Under the pieces are notes generated by a model. It was not told the DNA's origin. It made no database searches and saw only the letters and a list, made by a program, of their open reading frames with translations. DNA of 64,000 nucleotides from Symbiodinium natans (Eukaryota > Sar > Dinophyceae > Suessiales > Symbiodiniaceae). The position numbers were made by a program, and so were the translations under genes. Shown one piece after another: positions 10,148-22,882 of the stretch (positions within the stretch are counted from its first letter, which is position 1; every line of letters begins with the position of its first letter). Where the stretch lies: the NCBI GenBank assembly GCA_905221605.1, contig CAJNDS010002546.1, forward strand, positions 572,684-636,683, given 5' to 3'.

Positions 10148-13100
10148 ATGGCGCGCCTCAACAAGCAGCTCGCAGCCATCCTCTTCGGTTTGTGCCTCAA
10201 GGCCACGAGTGTTTTCGGGTTGAAGGATCGCCCTGAGGCCCTAAACCTGAAACCTGAAACCTTAAACCCTAAACCCTAAACCCTAAGAACCCGTCTTCGA
10301 GAAGCAGCTTGTCATCATTCAGCCAGCCAAACCGATGAAGGTCTTGCAAGCAGTCGGTACGGGTCCCTGTCGCGTGGCTTGGGAGACTTAAGAACTCAGG
10401 CGTTTCGGGTTGAAGCAAGCAAGTCTGAACCCACGGATCCTGCCTAAACCCTAAACCCTAAACCCTAAACCCTAAACCCTAAACCCTAAACCCTAAACCC
10501 TAAACCCTAAACCCTAAACCCTAAACCCTAAACCCTAAACCCTAAACCCTAACCCTAAACCCAGCAGATACCCCCCAAAAAAATGGTCCGCACCCGTCAG
10601 GCACATGTTGTTTACTTTTCTTCGATGTGTTAAACACCTCTAACCCCACCCTCTTAAAACACTGTTAAACGCGAGCCTATAGACCCCCAGCCCAAACCTT
10701 CTCGCATATCCTACGTAAGGGGCCCCCAAGTCATGAGTAGGGTTGTGAGGCCCCTAGAAGTGGGTTATAGGTTATAAGTCTTACTTCGGCTATAACTCCC
10801 CTAACTAAAGTCAGCCGAGTAAGGGGGCCCCTACCTGTCCGCCCTAAACCCTAAAGCCCAAACCCTAAACCCCAAACCCTAAACCCCAAACCACAAACCC
10901 TAAACCCTAAGCCCTAAGCCCTACACCCTAATTAAACCCTAAACCCTAAACCCTAAACCCTAAACCCCTTCAAGCCCTAAAGCCTCCTCCTTTTGAGGCC
11001 GCCGTCGGCCAGCTGGCACTGCGCCTTCTCAGCCGCCGGGCCGTGAAGACGGCCAGCGAGAAGACGCAGAGAGATCTTCCAGACACCTCAAGGAAGTGGC
11101 CGGTTCTCTCAAACCCTAAACCCTAAACCCTAAACCCTAAACCCTTAGTAAAGAATCAGGGAATCAGGGTCCAGTGCGTTGCCTTCATCTCCCTTCAGAC
11201 CACGTAACCTTAGGATGCTTGGGAATCTGTTTGTGTTTTGGTACTGTATTTCCGAAGAAACAGACAAAATTTTAAATTACCCCTAAACCCTAAACCCCTA
11301 CCTGCGAGGAGGGGTGGTGCCCGACTTGTCGCTTACCTCGATGAGGTCATGGCTACGCCGAGGCGTCGAGTGGGGGTATAGTGTTTGTACAGGGCTCTGT
11401 TCAGGGTTTAGGGGGTTTGGGGTTTGGGGTTTGGGGTTTAGGGTTTAGGGTTTAGGCCCCGTCCAGGCAGTCCACAAAACCGCGCATTGACCCAAGAACT
11501 TGCTCTTACTTAGCCCTAAACCCTAGACCCTACGTCCCAAACGGGCCCAAATCGCGCCGTATCCCCAGCTACTGGCTCTGAGTAGGGAAGTATGAAGTTT
11601 GGTTCCTTGTATAACCCCCTTTAACATAACAAGATAGTTCATCCCTTGCCGATTTTCATGAGTTGTACCTGTAATCCCATATCGTGGAAATGAGTATTCA
11701 GGGTTTAGGGTCATTTTTCGCACCCCCTCCCCCTTGCGGTGCAACGCGCAAAATACCCAAACAGGAGGTAATTGGGGACCAAACCGTGAACCCTAAACCC
11801 TGAAACCTAAACCCAGGCAGGGTCTGAAGGGTTTAGGCGGCCATGGTGGTTTTCGAGTCTTCTTTGCGAATCATCATTCAGCTGAAGTAGCAAACCAGTC
11901 CCCAGTCCCCAGTGGCGTCAGTGGCCATCTGGCGCGAGCTCTACTGTGGGCCTTTTTAGTTATGTTATGTACTTGTATCTATATGTATTTATATCAACTA
12001 CTAATAACAAATAGTATATACATATATATATATATATATATATGGCAGGTGTATATGCCGGGGCTGAGGTAGTATGTGGGGCGTATTTGTGGTAGAAAGA
12101 GTACGGGCTCCTTCTACGGGTCCCCCATTATTAGCATCTATTACCCTTGGCCCCTAGACACAAACCCCAAACCCTGACTGGATCAGGGTTTGGGGTTTAG
12201 CATTTCGTGGTACAACCTGGCCCACATGTCATAGGGTACCCAAGAAGGCGCCACGATGTAGCGAGACCATCCAAACCTAAACCCCAAACCCTAAACCCCA
12301 AACCCTAAACCCTAAACCCCAAACCCCAAACCCCACCCCCTACGGCCGCTAGTGGCTCCTGGTATCCCGTCACTTCTTAAGGGGTACGAGGAACCCGTAG
12401 TCTTGTTCCCCTATATACCCCTAAAGAACCCCTAAGGTCCGTCATAAGGGTCCCTCCATTTTTCCCTGCACTTCTGTCGTCAGGTGGGGCCATCCTGAGG
12501 CCGGGACCCCCAACTGAAAGGCTTATGTAGGTTTAGGGTTTGGGGTTTAGGGTTTGAGGCTTCGGGTCTAGGGCTGTAGGGTTTAGGGCTGTAGGTGGAG
12601 TACAGGGCTTTTCGGGGTTTGGGTTTTTGGAGTTTAGGGTATAAGAGGTTTCCGGGTTTCGGACTTATGACTTAAACCTTAGGGAGATTGGAGAGGTTTG
12701 CAGTTTTAGGGTTTTAGGTTCTCGGCCACTAGCAGCTTAGGGGTGTAGGCGGCTTAGCACCTACAAAGGGTTTAGGCGTTCAGGTTTCAAGGGTTATGGC
12801 TAGGGCATAGGGCCTTTCCGTTCAGGACTTTCAGGGTCTGCGTCGTGATTGTTTCGGCGTGCAAGATTTCTCGGGGGCGGGAGCTGCCGTGTAATGGGAT
12901 CCTGTGCCAGTCCCACCTTAGCTACAGCTAGGGCACCCCCTTACTCCACTAATTTTAGTCAGCGAATTATGGGCGGAAATAATGAGACTCATACCCTATT
13001 TAGTACCCTTAGAGCTCATAACTTGGGGTGGGGGGGGGCCATGCTTGTACCCTACTCAGAGACTTGAATACCCCTTAACTAAGAATATTCCTTAAATCAT

Positions 13101-16100
13101 ATACGGAACTGTAGTATATTTTAAGGAATATTCCTTACTTAAGGGGTATTGGAGTCTTTGGGTACCCAAAAATAAGACCCAAACATCCTCTAGCTGACAG
13201 TTATTGGGGCAGTTGGGGTAGGACCCGTGGCATGTTGTCATGAACTTACAAAGAACCTGAACCAGAATGGACCTCCGAACTCTTAAGCCCTAAACCCTAA
13301 ACCCTAAACCCTAAACCCTAACTGGGTGGATCCCGAGGCAGATTTCAACATTGCGGGGTTCTGCTGCTTCGGTCGGAAGCCCGGGGGTGCCTTTAAAAGC
13401 AAGTCCCGAAAGCCCAGCGCTATACATCCTAAACCTTAAACCCCCTAGTGCTTAGCAGGGTTTGGGTTTAGGGTTTAGGGTGTACGGTTTAGGGTTTAGG
13501 GTTTAGGGGTGATAGTTCTCGTAGTTGGGTTTAGGGTTTTGGGTTTTGGGCTCCTGCGCTGTCCTCACCCCCACGAAGACATGACTTCGATGTTTGTGGG
13601 CTTCGGGTTTAGGATGTGCGGTCGTTGACTGTAATCTTGCCCTAAACCCGAAACCCTAAACCCTGGGCCGCAGCTAAGGGGGGGAAGGGGGGGAAGGGGG
13701 GGAAGGGGGGGGAAGAAGGGGGGGAAGAAGGGGGGGGAAGAAGAAGGGGGGGGGGAAGAAGGGGAGAACTTGTGATTGTATCCACCCTCTGTTCCTTGCT
13801 GAGGCCGAAGCTGCGAGCAGGCGATCGTAATTGGCCTGCGCGCAGCTCAGAGGAGCTACCCTCAACCCCTTAAACCCTAAACCCTAAACCCAATAAGCCC
13901 TAAACCTGAAGGTCCTGGAGCCCTTGAGCCCTCAACCCCCTGAGGCCTTTGAGGCCCAAACCCCAAGGTCTGAAGAGGCACCTGTAGTTATAAGTCGACT
14001 CGGAGTTGCCTTCGGTTTAGGGTTTAGGGTTTATTGTTTCGAGTTTAGGGTTAAGTCTTGCAACTTAGTAGGCTTTGACATCCATGAGTATCATGAACTA
14101 ATGGTTAACGTCTTCTTGGTCTCGCAGGACGCCCCTCCCCTTGCAGAGTAGCTTATCTGAAATGTACTTGTTGGCTCTAGGGTTAAAAAAACCCTAAACA
14201 CTAAACACTAAACCCTAAACCCTAAACCCTGCGGGTACAGGGTTGCTCCAAGGTTTACTCAGACGGACTCCTAGCATGGACCCTTAATCCTACTGCCCAA
14301 AAGAACCCCGACCGAATTTTAGGAATCTCCACATGGGTAGTTTTTTTCTAAATTAGGGTATCTTTTGCAGTCCTTTATTTTACGGGTGCCGTACCATACA
14401 TAGGACCCAAAAAGGGACCCCAATTTAGAGAACTACCCATATACCGGCGAGAAGCCGAAGTAGCTCCAAAAGAACCCTGCAAATTACGGGTGCCGTACCA
14501 TACATAGGACCCAAAAAGGGACCCCAATTTAGAGAACTACCCATATACCGGCGAGAAGCCGAAGTAGCTCCAAAAGAACCCTGCAAAACCCTCAACCCCA
14601 AACTTTGCGTGGGAGTCCGGTCCTTCCCCCTAAACCCTCAACCCTAAACCCTCAACCCTGGACTCTAGACCATAGACCCTAAACCCTAACCCTAAACCCT
14701 AAACCGTCCGGGCCCCTCATGAAGGCGCACACGCCTTGGATTGTATGTTATGTTCCTAACTCACCTTCCAAACCCTATGTGCTAAGCCGACGACATGAAC
14801 CCTTAGCCACTAAACCCCAACACGATGAAGCCTGAGTGCTAAGCCCTTAACCGGTAAACCTAAAACCCTACAAACCTCAACTCTATAGCCGGAACCCGAA
14901 ACCCTAAAGCTAAACCCTAAACGCCCCCCTAACCCCCCCCCCAAAAAAAAAAAAAAAAAATCCATATGCATGCACTTAAGGCCCGAAACCCCGAAACCCC
15001 GAAACCCCCCTCAACCCCCTAAACCCCCAACAACCCTAAACCCTAAACCCTAAACCCTAAACCCTAAACCCTAAACCCTAAACCCTAAACCCTAAACCCT
15101 AAACCAAAAAAGAAAAACCAACAAAAATTCCTATCGCGAGTGCCTGCCCAGGCTGCTGCTGTTTGCCATCGCATCGCCCTGGAGCGGACTACTCGCCTTC
15201 GTGTTCTTGAACTTCTGCTTCTGGGCCCGGGGGCCCGTGGTTTGGGGTTTTAGGGTTTTAGGGCTTTAGGGCTTTAGGGTTCTGGGTTCTGGGTTTTGGG
15301 TTTTGGGTTTTGGGTTTTGGTTTAGGCTAATTAATTAGGGTTTTGGGTTTATCGTTTAGGGTTCTTGAACTTGTGTTTTTGGGCCGGGGCCTTGGGTTAG
15401 GGTTTGGGGTCCAGGGTTTCGGGATTAGGGCCTTTAGGCTTGTCTTATGAGGCTCAGGATACAGGAAGTTGCGAAACTGTCTGCAATGGTGATCTTGGGG
15501 AACAGGTCTGATTAACTACCATGTAGAACTCGTAGAGCCTTCAGGTTCACTCAAAGGCCCTGACAAATCCCCAACCCCAGAGCACCCGAGGCAAGCAGCA
15601 TGGAAACCCCCATAACCGTAAACCCGTGGAGAAAAACCTACACCCGCTGCAATACCCCAAACCCTCAAGCACCACAGCCCTTTAGCCTTAGTACCCCTTG
15701 ACAAAATCCTAAACTCCTCTGTGCACAAGCTTCCACATCTTCGACTAAAAGCCCTATACCCGAAGACGCCCCATAATCTGAAACCCTCAACTCCATGCAC
15801 CCCCTCCACCCCCTCCCCCAACGCTGGCTGCGGTCTTGAGGCAGATCGCCGCCTTCCTGACCGGGAGTCTATGCCCTGGCGAGCCGGGACCAGCAGGGTT
15901 CAGGGTGTAATTTAGGGCTTCTGGTTTAGGATTTAGGGTTTAGGGTTATTGTTTCGATCGGGTCGGGGCGGGGGGGCATCGAGGCCATAGAAACTGTGTT
16001 TTATAGGACCCCCAAATGCAGTTCGGGCATGCAGGGTTTCTCTCTGTCCACCAAGCAGATGGATGTTGACAGATTTAGTCGGCTTGTATTAACACAAAAT

Positions 16101-19100
16101 GGGCCGGAGTGCTGGACGATGGAGGCTGTCCATAAAGCTGGCCTTCGTCGAGTTCGAAATCTGTACTACACCTGCGAGTTCGCTCATTTAGTGTTCAGGG
16201 AACTGCTGATGCGCGGCGCCAAGGCGGGAGTCTTTGGAAGCCGAAGTTGTAGTTGTGTTGAAACAAAAACTCATGATCACGCAATCGCAGGTCTATGCCC
16301 TTCATGCACGCCTGGCTGCATTGCTCCTGGGCGAGACCAGCAGCCTGGTTCCACGGCATCCGAATCACTGGTGGCCAGTCATTGAAGATATTTTTACGTC
16401 GCCAAAGGTAGCAGACAGCAGACCCGAAAAGCTTCGAAGGATGTCAACTCGCAGGCTGCATTTCAGGGCGACGAGGCATTCACTCGAGTCTCCTGGCAAT
16501 TGTAGTACTGTCGTGCCGTTTGTGGCTTGATGACTATGTAGCTTGGTCAGTGTACGCCCGCGACCCACAGGTTGCTACACACAGAGGCAGGATGAACACC
16601 GTGGTCATGATGGCGCCAGTCAAGTCGGGAGAAACTGCAAGTCTTCCGGCTGGTCTGCGACAAATTCGCTATGTTTTGGTCGCCAACCCCTCGGCAAGAG
16701 TGTGGCACTGTGCACGGGGAATATGTCCCAATCTGCAGATTTTGGCATTGGATCCAGTGCACTTGGGGATGACGTGTGAATATGCTTCAAGTCGCAAGCG
16801 AACGGCGTCGTCCAAAATTCTGCGTGGCATTCTGCGAAAGTTCACTGCACACAGCTCGGCACGCACGCCGAACTCTTGGGGGCCAGTGTTCACAGGCGGT
16901 GCGTTTCTTGCTCTGACTCGAGAAGATGATAATAGGGGGTACTATTTTGTCCCGCTTGTCGAACATTGTAGCAGCTACATGACCCATTTTCTTAAGTACA
17001 AGTAAAGAAAAATAGCGTGGTTGCGAAGAGCTGTTTTGAAAGGACAGCTTGAATGACATTATCATGTTCAAAGTGCGACAGTTTTTTTGCTGAGATGCAC
17101 CAAACGTATGTTGTGCTTTGGTTTCATCGTATATACATGCTGAAACATTAGGTGTGTGATTTTGGACATGCTCAAAGTCCAGGAAAACGTTCTTTTCGGA
17201 GTTCATCTGTTTATCATATGTCCACAAGGGCACGCTAAATTTGCATTCTGAGACATGTTTACCCCCCCCCCCCCCTTGAATTGTGCCTGCAAAATATATA
17301 CAAAATCTACTCAGAACTTAATTTTCTACCATTTCAAAAAATTTGAGCGCAAAGCACACGATGGAAAATTGCAAAAATACTGAACATTTCGTTCAAATCA
17401 GCAAACAGATTTATGAACTGTTTGTGTGCAATTCTCAGACCAAATCAACACATCGTACGAGACAAATTGTGAAAACACCACCGCGCTAGAAATTAGAAAT
17501 ACATTAACGTCACAAGCGCAAAACCCAAGCGCTCATAGGTCTTTTTCTTTCTAGTGTAAGGGGGAAGGGTGCTTTTTTGGGTTGAAGGGCCTTTAAAGAG
17601 CCCCTAATAACCCTAGATGTTAAACAAGAATTTGGCGTTTTGATCGAATTTACCCCCCGTTGTTCAGCACGAATTTGGCGACTTGATCCCTCTGACCCCT
17701 TTGGCCCGCCCATTGTTCAGCACGAATTTGGCGATTTGATCCATTTCGGCCCCTCTGACCCCTTTGGACCCCCCATTGTTCAGCACGACTTCGGCGATTT
17801 GATCCATTTCGGCCCTTCTGATCCCTTTGCCCCCCCCAAAGACAGTACGAATTTGGCGATTTGATCCATGTCGCCCTCTGACCCCTTTGGCCCCCCCCCC
17901 CCCCATTGTTCGCGCACTGCAGCTCAGCGAGCCACGAAGCCAGCAGGGCACAGGACTGACTCAGGACTCAGGGTTTCTGGATGGAATAGCTTGATGTCTG
18001 TGTGATTGTTTGGCCTCTTGGTGCGTCTGAACCGAAATTAATAAACTTGTATGTTTTTTAATGTTATGGGATTCTTTGGGCGGGTGATTTTTTTCCGTTG
18101 CCTACACACGGTGCTTGCCTAGTAAGTAAATGCTCGAACTTGAGGTTCTGAACCCCAAACGCTAAACCCCAAACCCTAAACCCTACACCCCAAACCCCAA
18201 ACCCCAAACCCTAAACCCTAAACCCTGAACCCTGAACCCTGAACCCTGAACCCTGAACCCTAAACCCCAAACCCTAAACCCTAAACCCTAAACCCCAAAC
18301 CCTAAACCCTAAACCCTAAAGCCCAAACCCCAAACCCTAAACCCCAAACCCAAAACCTAAACCCTAAACCCCAAACCCTAAACCCCAAACCCTAAACCCC
18401 AACCCCAAACCCTAAACCCCAAACCTTTAACCCCAAACCCAAAACCCTAAACCCCAAACCCTAAACCCTAAACCCCAAACCCCAAACCCTAAACCCCAAA
18501 ACCTAAACCCTAAACCCCAAACCCTAAACCCCAAACCCTAAACCCCAACCCAAAATCCTAAACCCCAAACCCTAAACCCTAAACCCTAAACCCCAAACCC
18601 CACACCCTAAACCCTAAACCCCAAACCCCAAACCCTAAACCCTAAACCCCAAACCCTAAACCCTAAACCCTAAACCCTAAACCCCAAACCCTAAACCCTA
18701 AACCCTAACGAGCTTCAGAGGATGCCGCCCTGTCCGGAGCTGGACTTCTCAGCCGCCGGGGCCGGGGGCCCAAACTTCGCCCCCTCGTTTCACAGGAGGG
18801 TTTAGAATTTAGGGTTTAGGGTTTGGGGTTTAGGGTTTAGTGTTTAGGGTTTAGGGTTTAGGGTTTAGGGTTGGGGTGGTTCTTGGGGTTTCGGGCTGTC
18901 GGACTTGGGGATCTTAGGATTTCGGAGTTTTGGTCTAGGCCGCATTGCACGATCCTTCAGGATGGTTTCTGTGTTAGCGGAGTTCTCTAGGCGTTCTTTT
19001 TTTGCTGGTGGTTTAGGGTTTAGGGTTTAGGGTTTAGGGTTTAGGGTTCTGGGTTCCGGGTCTGAAGGTCAAGATTGAGGGCTTGCTGGCTAGTCGAGGA

Positions 19101-22100
19101 ACTTTGAAACGTAGGGTTTGGGTCTGGGGCTGTTCTGGTGGTGAGGGGTTCGCATCTTCAGTCGCCAGTCGCTTTGAAGTTGAGGAGTGGGTAATTAAGG
19201 CTTACATGGAGGTGAGGTAGCGTTTAGGGTTTAGCGAGGTGTTTCTTGTTTGGAACCCGGAACCCTGTGATCAGAGGGTCTATCAGGGAACCCTTGCATT
19301 TTGACCCACCCACACCTGAGAGGGAGGTGCCGGGGGGGGGGGGGGGGAGGGGAATTAGGAACTGAATAGGGTTTTGGATTCAGGGCTCCGGGTTTAGGGT
19401 TACGGGTTTAGGGTTAGGGGTTCTTTATAAGGGGTTATGCAAGGGGGGGAGTACCTAGGACTCCTTAGTTTCCCCAAACCCTAAACCCTAAACCCTAAAC
19501 CCTAAAACCTAAAGTGCACAGGACTGGCTCCTCTTCAATGCCAGCCGGGCCATGTCATGGCTTGCCGTGCCAGTCTTCGCAGCCGGCTTCCCCAGCTTTC
19601 TTTGTGTTTAGGGTTTAGGGTTTAGGGTTTAGGGTTTCGGGTTTAGCGTTTAGGGTGAGGGTTTAGGGCCGAAGGAGCGGGGGGTGGGGGGGAGGAGGCT
19701 CCCCAAACTCCAAACCCGCGCCCGCACGAAAAACCTAAGCCTTAACTCAAGATTTCGGGTTGCTTGAAACTCCCTAAACCCTAAACCCTAAACCCTAAAC
19801 CCTAAACCGCCTTGTGCTCATTGGAGGGAGCTGCTATGACACAGCGGTGCCCTTCGTTTTAACATAGGTTTTACGTTTCATGGCTTCGCAAGGGGCACCA
19901 TTCTATTCCTAGGTTGCTGGGCACGGATATGAAATGCGGAGCCGAGTCGTTCAAAGGACCATGTCGAGTCCAAGATGCAGTAAGCAGCCCCTGCCCAGAC
20001 CCCCCCCCCCCCCCGAAACCCTAAACCCTAAACCCTGAACCCTGAACCTTAAACCCTAAACCCTAAGCCCTAAATCCTTAAGCCCTGAACCCTGACTCCT
20101 AAACCCTAAACCCTAGACCCTAAACCCTAAAACCTAAACCCTAAATCCTAAACCCTGAACCCTAAACCCTAAACCCTAAACCCATCAGCCCTAAACCTTA
20201 AAACCCTAAACCCTAAACGCTAAACCCTAAACCCTAAACCCTAAACCCTAAACCCTAAACCCTAAACCATAAACCCTAAACCCTAAACCCTAAACCCTAA
20301 ACCCTAAACCCTAAACCCTAAACCCTAAACCCTAACCCTGAAACCCTTTGGACCTTAACCCTCCAATGTCCAATAGGACCCTTATGGGCCGGTACATGTG
20401 CATATATGTAAATGATAAAGTACATGTAGAGTTGAGGGTTTAGGGAATAGCATAAACATATATCTTTTGTACAGGCAAGTCCCTTTCTCAGGATTGTTGG
20501 AGTGCTTCAAACAGGACTAAGGCTTTAGCTTAGGATTTAGGGTCTAGATCTTTTGACTTTGGCCCAAGTACCCCTGAATGATACGTATTTAGTGCGTCTT
20601 CTTGAAAGGGTAAGCCTTCTAGGAACCCTCAGACACTGTGAACCTGTGAACCCTAAAGAAAAAAAGCCGGAAAATCCCGAAGCCGTAAATCCTTCAAGCC
20701 ACAAAACCTTAACTCCCTAACACCCTAGAATACTTAAAACCGCAAAAACCCTAAAACCCTAAACCCCTCATCCCAAAACCCCCCCCAAAACCCCTAAGCC
20801 CCTTCCCTAAGTCCCCATAAGCCCCCTACTAAACCCCCTAGACCCCCCCAAATTCTTACTTTGCCACTTTGAGGCCCTCCTCGTGTGGCCGGCCCAGCTT
20901 GGGTCGGGTTGGCTTTGTGCGACGCTGCTGGGGCGTGATGGTAGCTGGCAGGCTGGCATGAGGGTTGGGTTTAGGGTTTAGGGTGTAGGGTTCAGGGTTC
21001 AGGGTTTAGGGTTTAGGGTTTAGGGTTTAGGGTTCAGGGTTCAGGGTTCAGGGTATAGGGTTTAGGGTTTAGGGTTTAGGATTTTCGGCTTTTAGGAGGC
21101 TTGGGGGTTCAGACGTTCCCCCTTTTTGAAACAGTCCTTCGTAGGAATTATAATGGGGCGTACTTTCTGTTAAGGACTCATGCCAACTTGGGGGTTTAAA
21201 GGGGTGTATGGTTTGCTACAGTAGTGTTTTGGGTGGGTTTGGAGTCTAGGTCAGGGTTGGTTGACAACGTGGGGGGGGGGGGTTATGATGCGTCCTTGTC
21301 GACAATCCACAACTCTGCAGCCAACACCTTGGTCGACACGGAGGAGCTTGCCATCACTGCCGCGGCTGAGGCGCCCAGAAGCGTTGCGGTGCCGGGCTCG
21401 ACGGTGAGCGTGTTCACCTTCGTGGCTGCTGGGCCAGATCGCTTGGTCAATGTGGTTCTTTGGCCGGAGCTGGCAAATTCGAAGTGGCGCTTGCTCAAAA
21501 CCCTGCTCCCTAATCCTCCATCCCTACAAGAGGGTTTAGGGGTTAGGGTTTAGGGGTTAGGGCGATCAAAACCCTAAACCCTAATCCTCAATCCCTGCAT
21601 GATCCCAATGTTTCGGGTGCGTTTGGTCCTCAAAGTGAGGTTGGCTGTGGGATTACGCTTCTTCGGGCTGAGGGGTGTGAGCATAGGCCCTGTTTTTGCG
21701 GCTTTAGAGAAACTGTTCGGAGTTTGGTGCGGTTGCTGTTGTGTTTTGCTTTTGGCTGAAAAAGCTGGTTTGGTCAAAAACAAGCTGGGAAGGCACCGGC
21801 TTTTTCAGCCTTTTTTCAAGCCCTGACAGCCCTGTCGAAACTCTGATAGCTTTTTGTGTTTTTGTGAAAGTCCAAAATGGCCCAAAATCACCAAACTTGC
21901 GAATATCTCTGTGGTTTGGCCTTAGATTTGCGGTTTGGAAAAGGCCAAACTTGGTGAAGCCGTACAATTTCTATTTCTACAGGTCTTGAGGGTTTAGGTT
22001 TTAAGGTTAGGGTTTAGGGTGCTGTTGTGGATTCGGGGAATCTTGGCGTTTAGTTTTCTTTTCTCTTCGTGGGAGTGGAGGTGAGGGAGGGAGTGTCGAG

Positions 22101-22722
22101 GTCAGGCCAAACCCCTAGATTCCTCGACAAGGTCAATCCCAACCAGCCAGTGATAGTTTCCTTAGGAGTTAGGTTTTGTTGTTGTTTGTCTACAACCCAA
22201 AGGGCGTATTTTAAAGATGTCATGTTTGCTATGATTCCTAAACCCTACACCCTAAACCTTGAGCCCTGAACCCTAAACCCTAAACCTTGAACCCTAAACC
22301 TTGAGCCCTGAACGCTGAACCCTAAACCTTGAACCCTAAATTTTGAGCCCTAAACCCTAGTCCCTACATGGTCCCAACGTTCTAAGGTCCCCAAATCCTG
22401 AACCCTAAACCCTGAGCCTTAAACCCTGAACCTTGAACCCTAAACCCGAACCCCTAAACCCTAAACCCTAAGCCCTAAACCCTAAACCCTAAACCCTAAA
22501 CCCTAAACCCCAAATCCGAAACCCTAAACCCTAAACCCCAAACCCTAGACCCTAAACCCTAGACCCTAAACCCTACCCCCCCCCCCCCCCAAAAAAAAAA
22601 AAAAAAAAAAAAACAAAAAAAACTGCAGGGCTCTGACTTGGGCCCCTTCGGCTTCTACGCGGTGGTTCTCTTCCTGGCACGATGGCTTCCCGGCCTCATG
22701 GCGCCTCGGCACATGATTTGGG
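10148..22722 (+). CDS. Provisional multi-exon gene: signal peptide plus several hydrophobic exons (membrane protein)
   Basis: First exon 10148-10225 begins MARLNKQLAAILFGLCLKAT, a signal-peptide or signal-anchor sequence, after an ACACAG acceptor. Later exon candidates are about 10302-10356 (VIIQPAKPMKVLQAV), 10998-11110 (AVGQLALRLLSRRAVKTASE), 11309-11375 (RGGARLVAYLDEVMA) and about 13337-13386. Then comes a better series: 15152-15239 (LLLFAIASPWSGLLAFVFLN, strongly hydrophobic), about 18719-18795, 19522-19605 (SRAMSWLAVPVFAAGFPSFL), 20874-20963 (ALLVWPAQLGSGWLCATLLG) and 22629-22722 (GPFGFYAVVLFLARWLPGLM). The exons at 19522, 20874 and 22629 join in phase 0. Telomere-type repeats flank almost every one, CCCTAAA upstream and TTTAGGG downstream. 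I do not recognise the family. That all the exons belong to one gene is inference; the last five are the most secure. Confidence 0.45.
10445..10560 (-). repeat. Long (CCCTAAA)n block
   Basis: About 16 near-perfect units in the CCCTAAA orientation. Confidence 0.95.
10719..10832. mobile_element. MITE-like element with GGGGCCCCC ends, copy 1
   Basis: Begins GGGGCCCCCAAG and ends AGTAAGGGGGCCCC. It shares GTGGGTTATAGGTTATAAG, TTATAACTCCC and the end sequence with 28830-28938, so the two are copies of one family. Non-coding. Confidence 0.6.
11400..13330. other. Long stretch without a supported exon
   Basis: Holds degenerate telomere-type blocks, a (TA)n run near 12018-12043, a second copy of the AAGGTCC..ATAAGGGTCCCTCC module near 12434 and the inverted-repeat element at 13060-13157. 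Short open frames exist but show no domain. I see no gene here. Confidence 0.5.
13060..13157. mobile_element. MITE-like inverted-repeat element
   Basis: AGACTTGAATACCCCTTAA at the left is matched by the inverse of TTAAGGGGTATTGGAGTCT at the right, and inner arms AAGAATATTCCTTAAA / TTTAAGGAATATTCCTT also pair. The arms total about 36 bp around a 25-bp loop. Confidence 0.75.
13679..13766. repeat. G-rich (GGGGAAG)n tract
   Basis: Simple repeat of G runs separated by AA or AAGAA. On the minus strand it encodes only Pro/Phe low complexity. Could form G-quadruplexes. Confidence 0.85.
14380..14587. repeat. Exact 104-bp tandem duplication
   Basis: Two adjacent copies, 14380-14483 and 14484-14587, each starting TTACGGGTGCCGTACC and ending AACCCTGCAAA. 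I see no difference between them, so the duplication is recent. Confidence 0.9.
15996..17005 (+). pseudogene. Frameshifted remnant of a protein gene, possibly transposon-derived
   Basis: Three overlapping plus-strand frames follow one another: 15996-16240 (VDRFSRLVLTQNGPECWTME..), about 16234-16480 (WWPVIEDIFTSPKVADSRPE..) and 16520-17005 (GRMNTVVMMAPVKSGETASL.. LQILALDPVHLGMTCEYASS.. ending in TAA). Protein-like composition passes from frame to frame, the mark of an intronless gene broken by frameshifts. There are no telomere-type repeats inside it, unlike its surroundings, which fits insertion of a unit from elsewhere. It reminds me of multicopy transposase-like proteins of dinoflagellates, but I see no certain catalytic motif, so the function is left open. 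Confidence 0.4.
17030..17630. other. AT-richer non-coding stretch
   Basis: Follows the broken gene. Higher A+T than the surroundings, no telomere-type repeats and no supported exon. May be the rest of the same inserted unit. Confidence 0.35.
17640..17905. repeat. Minisatellite of about 50-66 bp units
   Basis: Four to five imperfect copies of a unit containing CAGCACGAATTTGGCGATTT, GATCCATTTCGGCCC and TCTGACCCCTTTGG, ending in C runs. All frames through it are by-products of the repeat. Confidence 0.85.
18140..18712 (-). repeat. 570-bp array mixing CCCTAAA and CCCCAAA units
   Basis: The longest continuous telomere-type block in the window. Units CCCTAAA and CCCCAAA alternate irregularly, with a short run of CCCTGAA near 18225-18260. 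Upstream of the exon at 18719. Confidence 0.95.
20160..20337 (-). repeat. (CCCTAAA)n block
   Basis: About 22 units, mostly perfect, with a few substituted ones. Confidence 0.95.
21290..21500 (+). CDS. Candidate exon with strong coding periodicity, unknown product
   Basis: Open plus frame with C or G at most third positions, containing NSAANTLVDTEELAITAAAE, PGSTVSVFTFVAAGPDRLVN and VVLWPELANSKWRLLKTL. It lies between 20874-20963 and 22629-22722, which already join in phase, so it may be part of another gene or inserted coding sequence. The minus strand is also open but has poorer codon bias. Family not recognised. Confidence 0.4.
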
Positions 22723-22744
22723 GTGTAGGGTTTAGGGTCTGGGG

Positions 22745-22882
22745 TTTAGGGTTTTAGGGTTTTAGGGTTTTAGGGTTTTAGGGTTTTAGGGTTTTAGGGT
22801 TTTAGGGTTTTAGGGGTTCAGGGTTTAGGGTTTTAGGGTTTTAGGGTTTTAGGGTTTTAGGGTTTTAGGGTTTTAGGGTTTT
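22745..22882 (+). repeat. TTTTAGGG 8-mer array
   Basis: About 16 units of TTTTAGGG, not TTTAGGG, immediately after the exon ending at 22722. Homogeneous apart from one interruption near 22815. Confidence 0.95.

Noticed and set aside
17640-17951. Frames of 74 and 95 codons on both strands
   Set aside because: Both are products of the minisatellite.
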